DNA of 64,000 nucleotides from Raphanus sativus (GCF_000801105.2 NC_079512.1:25561848-25625847); one strand, 5' to 3'. Positions 44,974-58,173 are shown, counted from the first letter of the stretch. Numbers and translations are program-made. Notes: a model not told the origin generated them from the letters alone.

Positions 44974-47508
44974 ATGGTATTGAGTTTTATATTCTATGAT
45001 TTGTTAAAATATACAATTTTACTGTTTTATGAGATTTTCTAATCTGCACCTTCGCTGACGTTGTCACTTGGGGTTTATACAGGTCGTGCTAGCTGCTTCC
45101 ATTGTGGGCAAGTCTGGAAAAGGTGAACGTTTCGTGTATTACATATATGTCATTTCATCTAATGTATTATATATTTATATGTGTGTACTCTTGATAAATC
45201 AATTTTCAATATATTTTTTTTTCGTTTTCCCTTCTTTTCTATAGTGCTTGTTTCCAGACAGTATGTGGATATGTCTCGAATCAGAATTGAAGGTCTCCTT
45301 GCGGCTTTTCCTAAGCTTGTTGGCATGGGCAAGCAGCATACCTACATTGAGACAGAGAATGTGCGATATGTATACCAGCCTATTGAAGTTCTCTTCCTGC
45401 TTCTTGTTACTACTAAGCAGAGCAACATTCTTGAAGATCTCGACACCCTCAGGATGCTCTCCAAACTTGTATGCCTCTTTCTTCTTTTATGTTTTTTCAC
45501 ATTAAGGAAGGGACGTTGAATTTTTTTACAATTCGACTGTTCTCTAGGTGCCTGAGTATTCAATGTCTTTAGATGAAGAAGGGATTAACAGGGCTGCCTT
45601 CGAGCTTATATTTGCTTTTGATGAAGTCATATCTCTCGGGCACAAGGAGAGTGTGACAGTCGCCCAGGTGAAGCAGTACTGTGAAATGGAAAGTCACGAG
45701 GAGAAGTTGCATAAACTGGTGATGCAGAGCAAGATCAATGACACTAAAGACGTGATGAAGCGTAAGGCTAATGAGATTGACAAAAGCAAGGTAACACACA
45801 CCTCCCCTGCTTGTTGTGTTATCTTTTGTAACACTCCTATTAAATATTTCATATGCAATATTCAGATTGATAAGACTAGAGGTGGTGATAAGGGAGGATT
45901 ATCGTCTATGAGTTCGTTGGGATCTGGATTCAATGACTCGAGCATATCTCATGGTCGTGGCAGTAGTTTTGGAAGTGGTTCTATGCTTGGCATGATTTCA
46001 GATGTTGAACCTATCAGTACCAAGGCCAAAGGTTAGTGTGCTTTTAACTAGGGCTTAACAGCTGCCCTTTTATTCCGAGTTTTTTAAAATAAAAATGCCC
46101 AAGCTCCATCTGTGGTTACAGATCGATCACGCTCTTCTGTTACGGCTCCTCCTAAGAGTTCTGGCATGAAACTTGGCAAGTCTGGAAAGAACCAGTTAAT
46201 GGAGTCCCTTAAAGCCGAAGGTGAAGACATCATTGAAGATGTCAAGCCTTCTAGCCAAACCAGAACAGCTGTCGCACCTCCAACTGATCCTTTCACGTTA
46301 ACTGTGGAGGAGAAGCTCAACGTTGCACTGAGACGAGACGGTGGAATCAGTAGCTTTGATATGCAGGGAACCCTGTCGCTTCAGATCCTTAACCAAGATG
46401 ATGGGTTTGTCCAAGTTCAGGTACTCCTATTTTTTCATTTAACAATTTCTAGGAGTCTCCCAGGCGCTTTACAGTTTTACTGAATACATCACTGTCTTTT
46501 TTTTAAACCTTCTTATCAGATTGAAACCGGTGGAAACCCTGAAATTCTTTTCAAGACCCATCCTAACATCAACAGAGAACTGTTTAATAGCGAGAGTATT
46601 CTAGGACTAAAGAGACCGGATCAGCCATTTCCCACTGGTCAAGGTGGAGATGGTGTTGGTCTTCTGAGGTGGAGAATGCAAAGGGCAGACGAGTCCATGG
46701 TGCCACTAACAAGTAAGGCTCTAGAGCTAAGCTTTGTATGTATTTGACAGAAATACATGTTAAATGTTTCATACAAATCGTTTGTTCTGGTGCATCAGTC
46801 AACTGCTGGCCTTCGGTTTCTGGAAACGAGACGTATGTCAGCATAGAGTATGAAGCCTCGTCCATGTTTGATCTAACTAATGTTATCATCTCCGTACCTC
46901 TTCCTGCTCTGAGAGAGGCACCAATGGTTAAACAATGTGATGGGGACTGGAGGTTTGGGAATCTATCGACTTGCATTTTTTTTTGTCTCTGGTCAGTCTT
47001 GTTTTGAGATTGAACCCATAATTGTTTTTGGATACAATTAGGTACGACTCAAGGAATTCAGTTTTGGAATGGTCTATACTTCTTATCGACAACTCAAACC
47101 GCAGGTAAATAGATAATGACAACATCTGTTATATATTACAGCTTAAGAGTTTTATTTGGTCAAGATATATGTATGATACATGGAAAAACATGTGCAGTGG
47201 GTCAATGGAGTTTGTAGTGCCACCAGTTGATTCATCGGTGTTCTTCCCCATCTCTGTTCAGTTTGCAGCAACCAATACATACAGTGGATTGAAGGTATGA
47301 GAATCTTGTGTTGTTCCTCTTGAGAATTAGACATCAAAAAGGCACATTTCATTTATGTTGGATTGTTACATACAAAATGAGAGTCGTGTTCATAATAACG
47401 GTGGTGCAGGTGACGGGAATGATTCCTCTGAGAGGAGGTGGTGGTGGTGTGACTCCAAGGTTTGTGCAGAGGACGCAGCTGGTTGCACAGAACTACGAAG
47501 TCGTGTGA
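44974..47508 (+). CDS. coatomer subunit delta (COPI delta-COP)
   Basis: This COPI coat subunit works in Golgi-to-ER retrieval. Eleven coding exons join in frame to 526 residues: 44974-44976, 45083-45122, 45245-45468, 45548-45790, 45866-46031, 46122-46420, 46520-46712, 46799-46952, 47042-47104, 47198-47294 and 47410-47508. The first coding exon supplies only the ATG. An N-terminal longin-like domain ([53 protein letters not shown]) precedes a linker. A C-terminal mu-homology domain starts about residue 280 ([70 protein letters not shown]). Length equals the Arabidopsis protein (At5g05010) within one residue. All splice sites are GT..AG. Confidence 0.96.
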
Positions 47509-48612
47509 GAAGGGTCTTAAGACTTGGAGCCTCTTGTTTTTCTTTTTTTTCAATTGCTTTTTATACTATCTTTTCTGGGGATTAAATCTTTCGTTTTCTG
47601 GGCTTTTGCTAAGTTTCTTATACTTCTAAGACACAAAACTTAACGACTTTGATATACGCCAGCATCTCGCTTTAACTTCTCTCTCAGTCTCAGACTCTCA
47701 GGTTACGTAGTTCATCGCGATTTGCTGAAACCTAAGTTTCAAACTTTCTGTAGAGTATAGTACTATATGATAATGATCTTTTGTTTAGTTAGTTAATTAA
47801 CATGAGAGAAATTGCATCTTGGAAACCGGCGAAATTGTGTTTGTCCGCGTGTTGTCCTCATTTGATGAACTTTTACTTTTGGGGCTTATATATTTTAGTG
47901 GATAAACTGTTGTTACTATTCTTCCTTATCAAGTTATAAATCATGATTTTGATCAATTCACGAACATTTATTTATATTTACGGGTAGAGATGTTAAAACG
48001 GGTTCAAACTAACTTAGTACAAACGGGTTCAACATGCGGACAAACACAATTTCCATGGTCATGTACAAATAAACGGGTTTATTATCCTGTCCGTTTTGTT
48101 AGCGGGCATATCCGTTTATGACTTTTCTTTTAAAAAATTAAAAAATTTATTTTAAGTGAATTTAAAGATTTTTTTTGAAAAATTCATATTTTTAAAATAA
48201 TTTGTGTATTTTGAAACAGAATAATTATGTAATATTTAGTTTGTGTTTCCTTTTTCTTTTTTTTTTAAATTATGTTTTAAAACCTACTAGAATTTATTGA
48301 TATTTGTATGATATTAATATTTAATAATTTCTGCCCAAAAACATTATTTAATAAAACTTTTGCTTTAGTCGGCATTTCTTTTTTTTTTTTTAAATTTCAA
48401 ATCAAATAAAAAACTATTAAATTATATGAAAATATGACAAAAGGTTATTGACAAAAGAAAAGTGGAATTCACAAGAAAAATGTAAACGGATCTAAAAGAT
48501 CTAAAAGGACATGTATCAAATTAAGTGGACCTAAAACTAAATGGGTTTAAACGGACATCTAGATAAAGAGGCTGTTTGTTCAGAAAAAAAAAAGATAAAA
48601 AAAAACTTAAAG
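47509..48612. other. delta-COP 3' region and repeat-rich spacer
   Basis: After the delta-COP 3' untranslated region comes AT-rich DNA. From about 47990 it has ACGGGTT-containing sequence (47997-48120) typical of degraded plant DNA transposons. The left end of a possible outer element (TAGAGATGTTAAAACGGG) is at 47986. No gene. Confidence 0.4.
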
Positions 48613-48620
48613 TTACAGGG

Positions 48621-49710
48621 TAGGTCCGGGCGTTTTTACCTCAACCCGAAATACCTATCTAAACCCGAACCAGAAAAATCGAAACTGAATCCGAACTGTT
48701 ATACAAAAATATCCGAACGGGACTTATGAACTTAGTACTTTGGTGTTTGGTTATAATCCGAACCGATCCGAAATCCGAATTAGGATATAGGATCCGAAAA
48801 TATCCGAAGTTAGTTAAATATGTTAATGTTTTGATATATTTTAAGGTGATTTAGATATTTTTGATTATTCACAATATTTTTGTAGTTTGTTTTATTTGTT
48901 ATTTTGAATATTTTTTAGCTAATTTAGATTTGTAAACAATTTATATATATTTTGAAATAAAAATTTGTCACTTTTTAAGGTTTAAAAAATACTAGATTCT
49001 TTAAGGTCGGATATATTTTTATTTTATATTTTTTAAAAGTTTAGTTTTTATATTTGTGTTTTTAATTATATTTGTGTTTTATTTTTATAATATTTTTTAA
49101 ATGATTGAGAAAAGATTTTAATAATTATATTAAAATAATTGGACCACACCTATATCAATAGGTCATGTTCATATTTTAATAGTATTGATTAATGTTAAAA
49201 ATTAGAATGATAGACTTCAAGAGAATGACGTTTGATTAGTTATTTTTATATAATCGATTTGTATTTTAAAAACTCATAAATCATTGAAAATTCTATTTTG
49301 GAAAGTTAGATTTCTAATTGATTATGCTTGATTTTAGGAAGATAATTAAGAAAGTTAGTTATTTTTTGGTAACTGGATAGTGAACTTTGCCGCAAAATAT
49401 AAATAATTAATGTAATAGTTATAATTTGAATTAATTATTTATTTTAAATGCAGTGGCATAAGCTGTAATTATATAGGAAAAATCAGGGTTAAGTACTAAA
49501 TGTACTTCAGTTTTAATAGTTTAGATAGATATTTGTGAACGATTTTAAACATTGGTTACATCCGATCCGAACCGAATCCGGAAGGAACCGAAACGAATCT
49601 GATCCGATAGTTAGTAAATACCGAATGGTACTTTTAAGCATAACCCCGAAAATCCGAAAATCCGAATCACCCGGACCGATACCGAACGGGCCACCGAACG
49701 CCCAAGCCTA
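48621..49710. mobile_element. hAT-like non-autonomous element
   Basis: The terminal inverted repeats are TAGGTCCGGGCGTT on the left and TAGGCTTGGGCGTT on the right when reverse-complemented. Both are followed by repeated CCGAA/TTCGG-rich sequence inside. Flanking 8-mers TTACAGGG (48613-48620) and TTACAGAG (49711-49718) differ by one base, an aged 8-bp target duplication. The centre is AT-rich and non-coding. Confidence 0.65.
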
Positions 49711-49940
49711 TTACAGAGTCTAAACGGGTAGGGTCTAAAATGTACATGGCATAAACAGGCATGGGAAGCCATTTCATATACATCTATTAAAAGTTTAAGA
49801 AGTTAAATAACTAGCTAGTTGCTAAAAATATAGTTACTTATGTAATTAATAGATCAATTAGATATTGATCCGCGCTTCGAAAACGCTGATTTTATTATAA
49901 ACAAAATTTGATATGAGTTAGTATTTTGAGATTGTTACAT

Positions 49941-50125
49941 ACAGTGAAACCTCTATAAATTAATAATGTTGGGACTACACCAAAACTATATTTTTTATTA
50001 ATTTATAGAGATTATTAATTTATCGAGATACTAATTGAACCAAAAACTCAATTTGGGACTATGAAATTATATTAATTTATAGAGATATTAGTCTATCGAT
50101 TATTAATTTAAAGAGTTTATATTGT
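49941..50125. mobile_element. small MITE with 26-bp inverted ends
   Basis: The left end reads ACAGTGAAACCTCTATAAAT and the right end, reverse-complemented, reads ACAATATAAACTCTTTAAAT; both continue TAATAA. Internal copies of the TTAATTTATAGAGAT theme suggest a fold-back. I could not define an exact target duplication, so the superfamily is left open. Confidence 0.5.
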
Positions 50126-51670
50126 ATTACTATATTACCATATCATATTATATCAAAGAAGAGAATTTGTTTACAGTTATATAACTCACGAATTAGTTTA
50201 TTTGAGATTTTGTACGTACGTATTAGATATTTTTTTAAACCAGCGGATCTTGTACCATCCAGTCGAAGACCTAGTCTACTCAAAGTACATGTTTGTGTAT
50301 ATAAGGTATTTGGGTATTTCAGATATGTTTTCGGTACTACAATTTTTTTTTTGTTTTTTCTGTTTGAGTTTTCAGTTATGCTTTTAGGTTTCATGTAAAA
50401 TTTAAAATTTTTAAAAATATATTTATAAAATTTTGAGTATTTCAGTTTCTCAGATATATTTGGAAAATAAATTCAGATCGTTTCGGGTATTTGAATATAT
50501 TATGGGTCCTTGTTGGGTTTTCAGATATTTTTAAAGTTTCAGATCATTTTTCAGGTTTTCGGATACTTCTAATATTTTTAGATTCTAAATATATGAATCG
50601 ACCTAGACCTGGTACATACCTAAATAGTAAATGTATTTTACATGCATTTGAATTATGATTATGAACCAACCTGAACATGAAAGGAATCGACCTGAACTCG
50701 AATCAGAAACATTTCAAATATTTATCTGGGTCCAAATATTTAGGAACCAAAGAACCCGAATATCCGAATATCCAAACCTACTCTCTCATTATATTTTGTG
50801 TGTTTTATAAGAGTTACATATCTTAAATTGATATGGCTGAAAATTTACTTGTAGATTTTCTTTTAGCTAATTCAGTATAACATATTTGTCTGTTTTTAAA
50901 TAGTTTTTTTTAACTTTCTTAATATTTTTTTTGTTCTAATAGCTTTATAAAAATTAATTTAACGTTATATATATATATATATATACATTTAACATTTGAT
51001 TTGCGAAAATGTTTTTATCAAATTTGATTTTATAAATATTTGAAACTATGTAATGTTAGATGATATGGTACAATGTGTTTAATGATATATGATAACTCAT
51101 TTTAATAATTTATATCTAAATATTTTAGATCCTAAGTATAAAATATTGTATATAAAATTATTTATATTAATAGAAAAAGTGTATTACATAAAATGAATAA
51201 TTATAATAAAATTCTTTTAAAATAAAGTTTTGAACCATGTGTTTTAATTGGATGATTGTATTATTAGACGGATCATCATGAAAAGATTATATATAGTTGT
51301 AGTTTTATACTGAAGAATGTAAATTTAATAAAGAAGTAAAGTAAGATGTGTTTTTCAGAAAAAAAGTAAAGAAAACTGTAATTTTACATAATCTTTGAAT
51401 CAAAGGATAATTGAGGACTCCTTAGAGAGTAGTAAAATAAGGTGGACGTGGTATAATATTTTGGTGAACAAATAGATGTGGAAAAAGCAAATAAAAAATT
51501 GATTAAATGATTGTTAGAGAAATATAAGGTAACATATAGTTAATTAACTAGTGATTTTTATTTTGCTAAAATATCTACTAATAATATAATATTCATCTCA
51601 AAAAACTAAACTACAGTGAGTCCCAAAAAAAGAAATTATATACTATATCACTTTGTATTTAAAATGAGAA

Positions 51671-51706
<36 letters not shown>

Positions 51707-51798
51707 TATAAATATATTTTAAATTATTTTGTTACCATATATAAATATGCTTTAGACCATCAAATTTATTGGGACGGCACTGTACCTATGGCTCTGGG

Positions 51799-51879
51799 AT
51801 TGAGGCCTGCAAGAGGATACTTCACTATGTTCGGGAAAGTACGGAGCTACACTTTAATGTGGTTTCCTTTGATTGCCAT
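51799..51879 (+). mobile_element. possible Copia pol relic
   Basis: One frame reads IEACKRILHYVRESTELHFN. This resembles the KRILRYLKGT-type motif just before the RNase H region of Ty1/Copia polyproteins. Neighbouring sequence has stops and no LTR is seen. The match is short, so this is tentative. Confidence 0.3.
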
Positions 51880-52462
51880 CCACACAAAGGATAATTGGCT
51901 TCGAATAAGATTTAGAGCGTAATCACATAATTATACGTGATTCATTATTTTTTAAAATAGTCCACATATCTCCATTTAATCATTTCAGTCACCTACAACT
52001 CTACATAATATTTTAAAAAATATTTATATATAAATCAACCTGATAAATCAGAAATCGATTCCCAAAAAAAACTCTTCACTATTATATTTTTTCGTTTGAT
52101 TTTTTTTAAAAAATTAATAAAATAATCAATCGCGGGCCACCACGTGTTGTGGAACCCGCAAAACAGTAGTGATACCGTCCTTACCAGCGATCTCATGCGA
52201 TACAGATTCACCGAAATCACATTATTATATTATTATATTTTGGGAAATGTGTGAACCTCCCCTATAATCCCCTAATGGACATGCTCTTACTCTACTTATA
52301 TAAGATATTTTTTTGGCGTTTTAGAGTTAAAATTCAAAACAAGGACTATTAGGCAATATCCAATGGAAACATATCTCTCTTTTTAAATTAATAACATCAA
52401 AATAAAAAAATAAATTAAATAGTGAGTTAGATTAATAAAATCAAGATACTGGGCTCTGAATA

Positions 52463-53524
52463 TCTATATTATTAAAACAGAAGTACACTTTGAAAATGTC
52501 TCTAAGTTTTTGAAGTTATTTACATTAGAATGCCTAATAAATTAAATTTCCTTAATTATAGTTGTCTTTTCTGATTTGTAAATGCATTTTCTTTAATTAT
52601 AGTTGTCTTTACTGAACCTATATTTAAGTATGCTTGTCTTTTCCTATATTTAAGTATACTTGTCTTTATTGAACCTATATTTAAGTATGCTTATCTTTTC
52701 TTAATTTAAATAATAGATTTAAGCATTTAATGTATTTCTTAATTTAAATAATAGATTTTCTTAATCAAATATTTACGAAATTAGATTTCCCAATATACTT
52801 CGTTTTAACATGTTAAATATTTTTAATATTTATTGGTATAAATAATAAAATAAATATCACACATCATAATCAATTTATATAATATATAAATAAAATATAA
52901 AATAATTTATTCATATATTATTAGTATAATGGTTTCATAATATAAATATAATAATATAAATAATGGATTTGTTTATATGATACACTGTGATATAATAGAC
53001 GATCAAAATCACAAAATATAATAATAAATAAAATTGTTATGTTTTAAAATGTTTTATTAATAATTATGTAATACATTTTTTAATATATATATATATATAT
53101 ATTATACCATTATTACAAATAAAAATTTAAAATGAAAGCAAATATTTATACGGTCACGGGTCAAACTCTAGAAATAAACAACAACATCGCTAAATTATTT
53201 TTCTTTAACAAATTTATTTTGATAGAAATATTGTTCCAAATATGGTTTATATATTTTATGTATTTATAAATTTATTTTATTGGGATGCTAAGATTTTGAA
53301 ATTGGAAAAAAATATGACCCACCTCTATATAATTTTTATTAAAAAATTTAAATTATGTATCAAAATATTTTATTAAACTTTTAATTTTAAGTTTTATTAT
53401 AACTGCAAAAATTAATTTTCAATCGAAATTTATGTGCAAATATTACAAATTCATCATTTAATATAAACACAAAATTTAAAAACAGAAAATAAATACCCGC
53501 CTGATCGGGTGGGTCAAGGTCTAA
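52463..53524 (+). mobile_element. non-autonomous Helitron D
   Basis: It starts TCTATATTATTAAAACAGAA after A (52462) and ends CAAGGTCTAA before T (53525), a CTRR end. A sub-terminal ACCCG...CGGGT hairpin lies at 53494-53510. Size, both termini and interior (TTAATTATAGTTGTCTTTTC-type repeats) match Helitron B in the opposite orientation, so they are one family. No coding capacity. Confidence 0.75.
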
Positions 53525-54518
53525 TGATTCATTATGACTAAAGTGAGAGCAATAAAATATATAATTATAACGAAAAAACCATATAATCAAAAGGGAAACT
53601 GAGTGAGATAACAAACAAAAACTCATAATTCATTATGTAACCAAAATCACACCCTTCTCCTCTTTTCTATTCCTTTTTTTAACAACTCCTCTTATTTCTT
53701 CATATCTCTCTTTACCTTATTTTTAGAAAACTATTTTTTTTGCTATATAACAAATAAACCATCAAAAACTATGGTAGAAACAAACAATTGGAACAAATAT
53801 AATAAAAACAAAACTTTTGCCCTCAAACAATTGAAGCCTAAATGAATGGAAGGGGAATAAAGAGGTACCACTAGAAAGATCCAAAATAATATTTGCTGTA
53901 AATTTTCTCCAAGTTTTTTATTTATTTTTGGTTTCTATTGGAAAACCCTTATTAGCCTTTTTCCCAAAAGTTTGTATCATTTCTCCTTTTTTGGAAAAAT
54001 TAAATAAAAGACAAAAAAAATTGGTAATTATTAAGCAAAAATCGGTTGAAAAGAAATAAAACAATATATCTCATAGTGGCTCTCTCAATATGACTCGTTG
54101 TGACTAGAGTGAGAGCAAATACAAAAAGTTATGCAAAACATATTATCAGAAATTTTTTTTTGAACACAGCATATTATCAGAAACTATAGTATAAATAACA
54201 AATATCCTTCACTTGCGGAAAATAATAAAAATCGTTTGTTTTTGTAGTAAAAATCGTAGTTTCATTTTTGGAAGGAGAGACTGAGTGAGAAAGAGAGAGA
54301 GACTAAGAAAAGATCCAGAGAAGAGAAGAAGCGAGAGAAGGAGAAATAAGAAGGTATACAGTTGTTCTGTGTGTATGTCTCTCTCTCTCTCCATTTCTAT
54401 CATTATACTCAAAGCTTCTATAAGAGCTACTAAATGTTAGTACTATGACTGAGTTAGGATTTTGTTCTTAGAGATTCTTTTTCATTTTTTGCTCCAATCG
54501 AACGTTTGCAGAGATCAA
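53525..54518. other. spacer and leader of the unrecognised small gene
   Basis: AT-rich spacer. From about 54260 a purine-rich GAGAGA tract occurs, with a donor-like GTATAC near 54353 and an acceptor at about 54510. Together they look like a transcribed leader with an intron for the open frame at 54519. Confidence 0.4.
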
Positions 54519-54908
54519 ATGGAGGTAGAGAAAGATGATTCAAGCTCAGATGAAGGTGTAGGAGCTGAGCTGGATCCAAACATAATAGGAAGTTCTCAGC
54601 TCCTCCTTCTTCTTCCAAGAAGCCTGCCTCCAAATGTAGCCAGAAGGTATCGATATGCATATACATGTAACTTCATCTTAAAGAGCAAGAGTTATCTTTT
54701 TTTTAATTCTTTTATCTATGTCTTTTAAGGTGCTGACCAAAACTGATGAAAAATGGCCAAAGGTACATTTGATTTAAACCTGTGTGAACAGCCATTTAGT
54801 TCAATCAATCTCAACTTTCAAATCATATGTTTTCCACTGTATTTGTAGGATTTTCCATCTGAGTGTAACTATTGTCTCGTGGACTGCAGTGACAAACTTA
54901 TGCTTTGA
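54519..54908 (+). pseudogene. unrecognised small gene, probably broken
   Basis: I do not recognise this gene. ATG 54519 opens a frame with an acidic Ser-rich start (MEVEKDDSSSDEGVG) and SSQLLLLLPRSLPPNVAR, up to a good donor at 54646. Two further splice-bounded pieces follow: 54730-54762 (reading VLTKTDEKWPK) and 54849-54908 (reading DFPSECNYCLVDC, ending TGA). Pieces two and three agree in phase, but joining piece one to piece two gives a stop at once, so a frame error seems present. The upstream leader and intron look like those of a normal gene, suggesting a once-active gene now truncated. No function is proposed. Confidence 0.4.
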
Positions 54909-55272
54909 ATGAGACACATAACATATGCAAAATAAATACAGTTCTTTTATGATGCAGATTGAACTGCATTTTTTTACCATTCACTTTAAATTATGCAGAA
55001 CATAAATATATAATAAAATAATAAATAAAATGCATGCAGATCAGTGTTACTGTTAAATTATTTGATCTGCAAAGAAGAAAAAAATGGTTGGACAACTGAT
55101 CTGCATTTTAATCTGCAAATTATTGATCTGTATTTAATCTCTTTGAACTGCTTTTTTATTTTCATCTGCATTTTTTGCATCTGCACCACATTCAAATCCT
55201 TAGAGAGGCCATGCATCAAGGACTATATGGTAATTATTTATCTCTCTTTATATATGTATATATCATGTTTAT

Positions 55273-55579
55273 CACTAGTGGAAAATATGATTGTTCATTA
55301 TCACTAGTGGAAAATATGATTGTTCATTAGTCTAACAATGCATGTAGATATCCTATCAAATTACTAGGTTATTTAGTTATCCTTTCTGTCTTGTTGCACT
55401 TGTTCCTAATGTTGTTAACTAAATGTTGTGGTGACAAGTGGACCACTATACCATACTTAATATTGAACCATGTTTCGATACATCTTGCAAGTGCAACATC
55501 CTAGCATATATCTACGATAAAAACAAACATATTTGATACATTTTGTTAGAATAATGAAAAATCTTATTTTCCACTAGTG
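55273..55579. mobile_element. CACTA-like MITE with duplicated left tip
   Basis: The left tip CACTAGTGGAAAATATGATT starts at 55273 and again at 55302 as a 29-bp tandem duplication. The right end, reverse-complemented, reads CACTAGTGGAAAATAAGATT (ending at 55579). CACTA-type ends fit this superfamily. The inverted similarity extends outward (TCATGTTTAT on both sides), so part of the flanks is also inverted. Non-coding. Confidence 0.45.
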
Positions 55580-56669
55580 ATAAACATGATTCGTTTCGAA
55601 TGAGCGACACAGATAAAAAAATGCAGATCAAACAGAAATGCGGATCATGCAGATCAAACTAATTTAATAAGTGATTATAAGTATTGAATTTTAAATGAAA
55701 ATTAAATATATCAACAAAATAAAGTTTATTATAAATAAGTAATAAATATCATGTTCACAAATATAAAAATAAATATCATCATTTTATTAAGTATAGTGAA
55801 ATTGTAAATTATATGAAAATTCATCACAGTTACAAAAATTATTAAGCATTTTTTGTTTTGCTCTTATTTTTTCTATCTTTATTTGATTTTAGGTTTTCTC
55901 TTACCATTTGGTTCAACTGTATCACAAATATTATCAATTTTATATATGTTATTGAATCAACAGAATCATCATTTAAAATTTTCCAATATGGAAAATGCAT
56001 ACATATATATGTAAGAAGAAAAAGTATGATATTTTATTGATATTGAGTAATTATAAATAACATTTATCATTTATAATTATATGCAATTCAAATATGACAC
56101 GAAGTATTTATCCGAACCGACCCAAGAAACAAGGTATCTGATCCTGTCGGATGCTGCCTAAATATCCTAATGAGATCTTTTTCAAATAGTGAAATTTTAA
56201 TTTATATGGAAATATTAGTTACTTTTTGAATATATAATATATGATTTTTATTGATCACATATTTTTAAAAAGATACATAATAACATGTATAAAAGACTGC
56301 AACTAAATTATAAAACTTTATGAATATATAAACTAAATATATATTTTTGTATAATCATATTTATAAAATAAAATTTTTATATATATAAGAAAAAAACATT
56401 TTACACATTATTCTATAAATAAATTCATCTAACAATAAATTATTACAAAAGTATAAGAAATGAAAATGTTAAATTAAAATTTTAACTTGATTTCTGTTTG
56501 GTTTAAAAGTGAATGAATTTAATGAAATAATCTATACAATTAATAATGATGATAAAAAAACTATACGATAAATAAGGAAAGAAATACAGTTGTGTGTAGT
56601 GTAATATTTGTCGGCAAAATAAATTCAAAAAAAAGGAAAGAAAAAAAGAAAATTGTCTATTGGACATCT
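55580..56669. other. AT-rich intergenic DNA, no gene seen
   Basis: A cluster of TGCAGATC motifs lies at 55620-55665, mirroring a cluster at 54950-55190. The rest is AT-rich without a supported feature, up to the target duplication of the fold-back element. Confidence 0.4.
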
Positions 56670-58173
56670 TTATTTATCGGGAAAATTCCTTAAAAATACA
56701 CAGACTGAATTTCTTTTGCTGAAAAAATATACAAACTTTTTTGGCTTCCCGAAAAATACACAAACTAATTTTGATTGTCCATAAAATACACGAACTTTTG
56801 AATTTTGAAGGTTTCACACCTCGATTTTAACGGTGTAAACAGTGACTAACAGAATAGTAAGACGCCGTTAACTCTGATTAAAAAGTTCATGTATTTTATG
56901 GACAACCAAAATTAGTTCGTGTATTTTTCGGGAAGCCTAAAAAGTTCGTGTATTTTTTCAGCAAAATTAATTTAGTATGTGTATTTTTAAGGAATTTTCA
57001 AATGGAGTTTGGATATTTCATATACTATTCAGAGGCTTAATATCTGGATCCAATACATATCCAAAATTTTATATTTGTAAACTTTCGGTTTGGTTTTGGA
57101 CCGAATATTTTTGGATCAGTTTCGATCCAAGTTTTTGAATCCGGCTAAAATATCTAGACCTAATCTTGACATTTTAGCCGGATTCAAAAACTTGGATTGG
57201 AACTGATCCGAAAATATTCGGTCTAAAACCAAACCGAAAATTTACAAATATTTGTTGGGTCCAAAACTCTTCTACTTGAAAGAATTGAAACCAAAAAGAA
57301 CCGATCCGAATATACCTGGGCCTAATAAAATCGACACGAATAGATTCAATCCGACAAGATCTTTCTGGTAACAATTTTGTTATTATTTTTGCAATAATTT
57401 TAGTTTTGTTTTTGTAACAGAAACATTTTTAATTAATATGAAACTTTCAGTGTAAAATTTAGAGTTGTTTGTGAATTTTTAGATATATATATGATAGATT
57501 TCGACTAAATTGGACTCAACAAATATTTGTAAACTTTTGGTTTGGTTTTGGATAGAATATTTTTGGGTTAGTTCTGATTCAAGTTTTTGAATCCGGCTAA
57601 AATGTCTAGACATTTTACAAATATAAAATTTCGGATCTGTATCATGTGATAGAGAATGTGTTTTTTCCAGGTCTTTGGGTCGGGTTTGGGCCGTTTTTTC
57701 GGGATATGGATCTTTTAGATCGAAAATATTTGGTCCAAAACCAAACCGAAAGTTTACAAATATAAAAATTTGGATATGTATTGGGTCCAGATAGTTAGCC
57801 TCTGAATAGTATATGAAATATCCAAACTCCATTTGAAAATTCCTTAAAAATACACATACTAAATTAACTTTGCTGAAAAAATACACGAACTTTTTAGGCT
57901 TCCCGAAAAATACACGAACTAATTTTGGTTGTCCATAAAATACATGAACTTTTTAATCAGAGTTAACGGCGTCTTACTATTCTGTTAGTCACTGTTTACA
58001 CCGTTAAAATCGAGGTGTGAAACCTTCGTTAAAATCGAGGTGTGAAACCTTCGAAATTCAAAAGTTCGTGTATTTTATGGACAATCAAAATTAGTTTGTG
58101 TATTTTTCGGGAAGCTAAAAAAGTTTGTGTATTTTTTCAGCAAAAAAAACTCAGTCTGTGTATTTTTAAGGAA

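Larger units (their letters stand above)
49719..52462. other. repeat-rich intergenic DNA, no gene seen
   Basis: It contains the small MITE at 49941-50125, more CCGAA-rich degraded repeat between 50230 and 50770, (AT)n tracts (50970-50985 and 51677-51703) and a tiny retrotransposon relic (51799-51879). No intact gene is supported. Confidence 0.4.
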
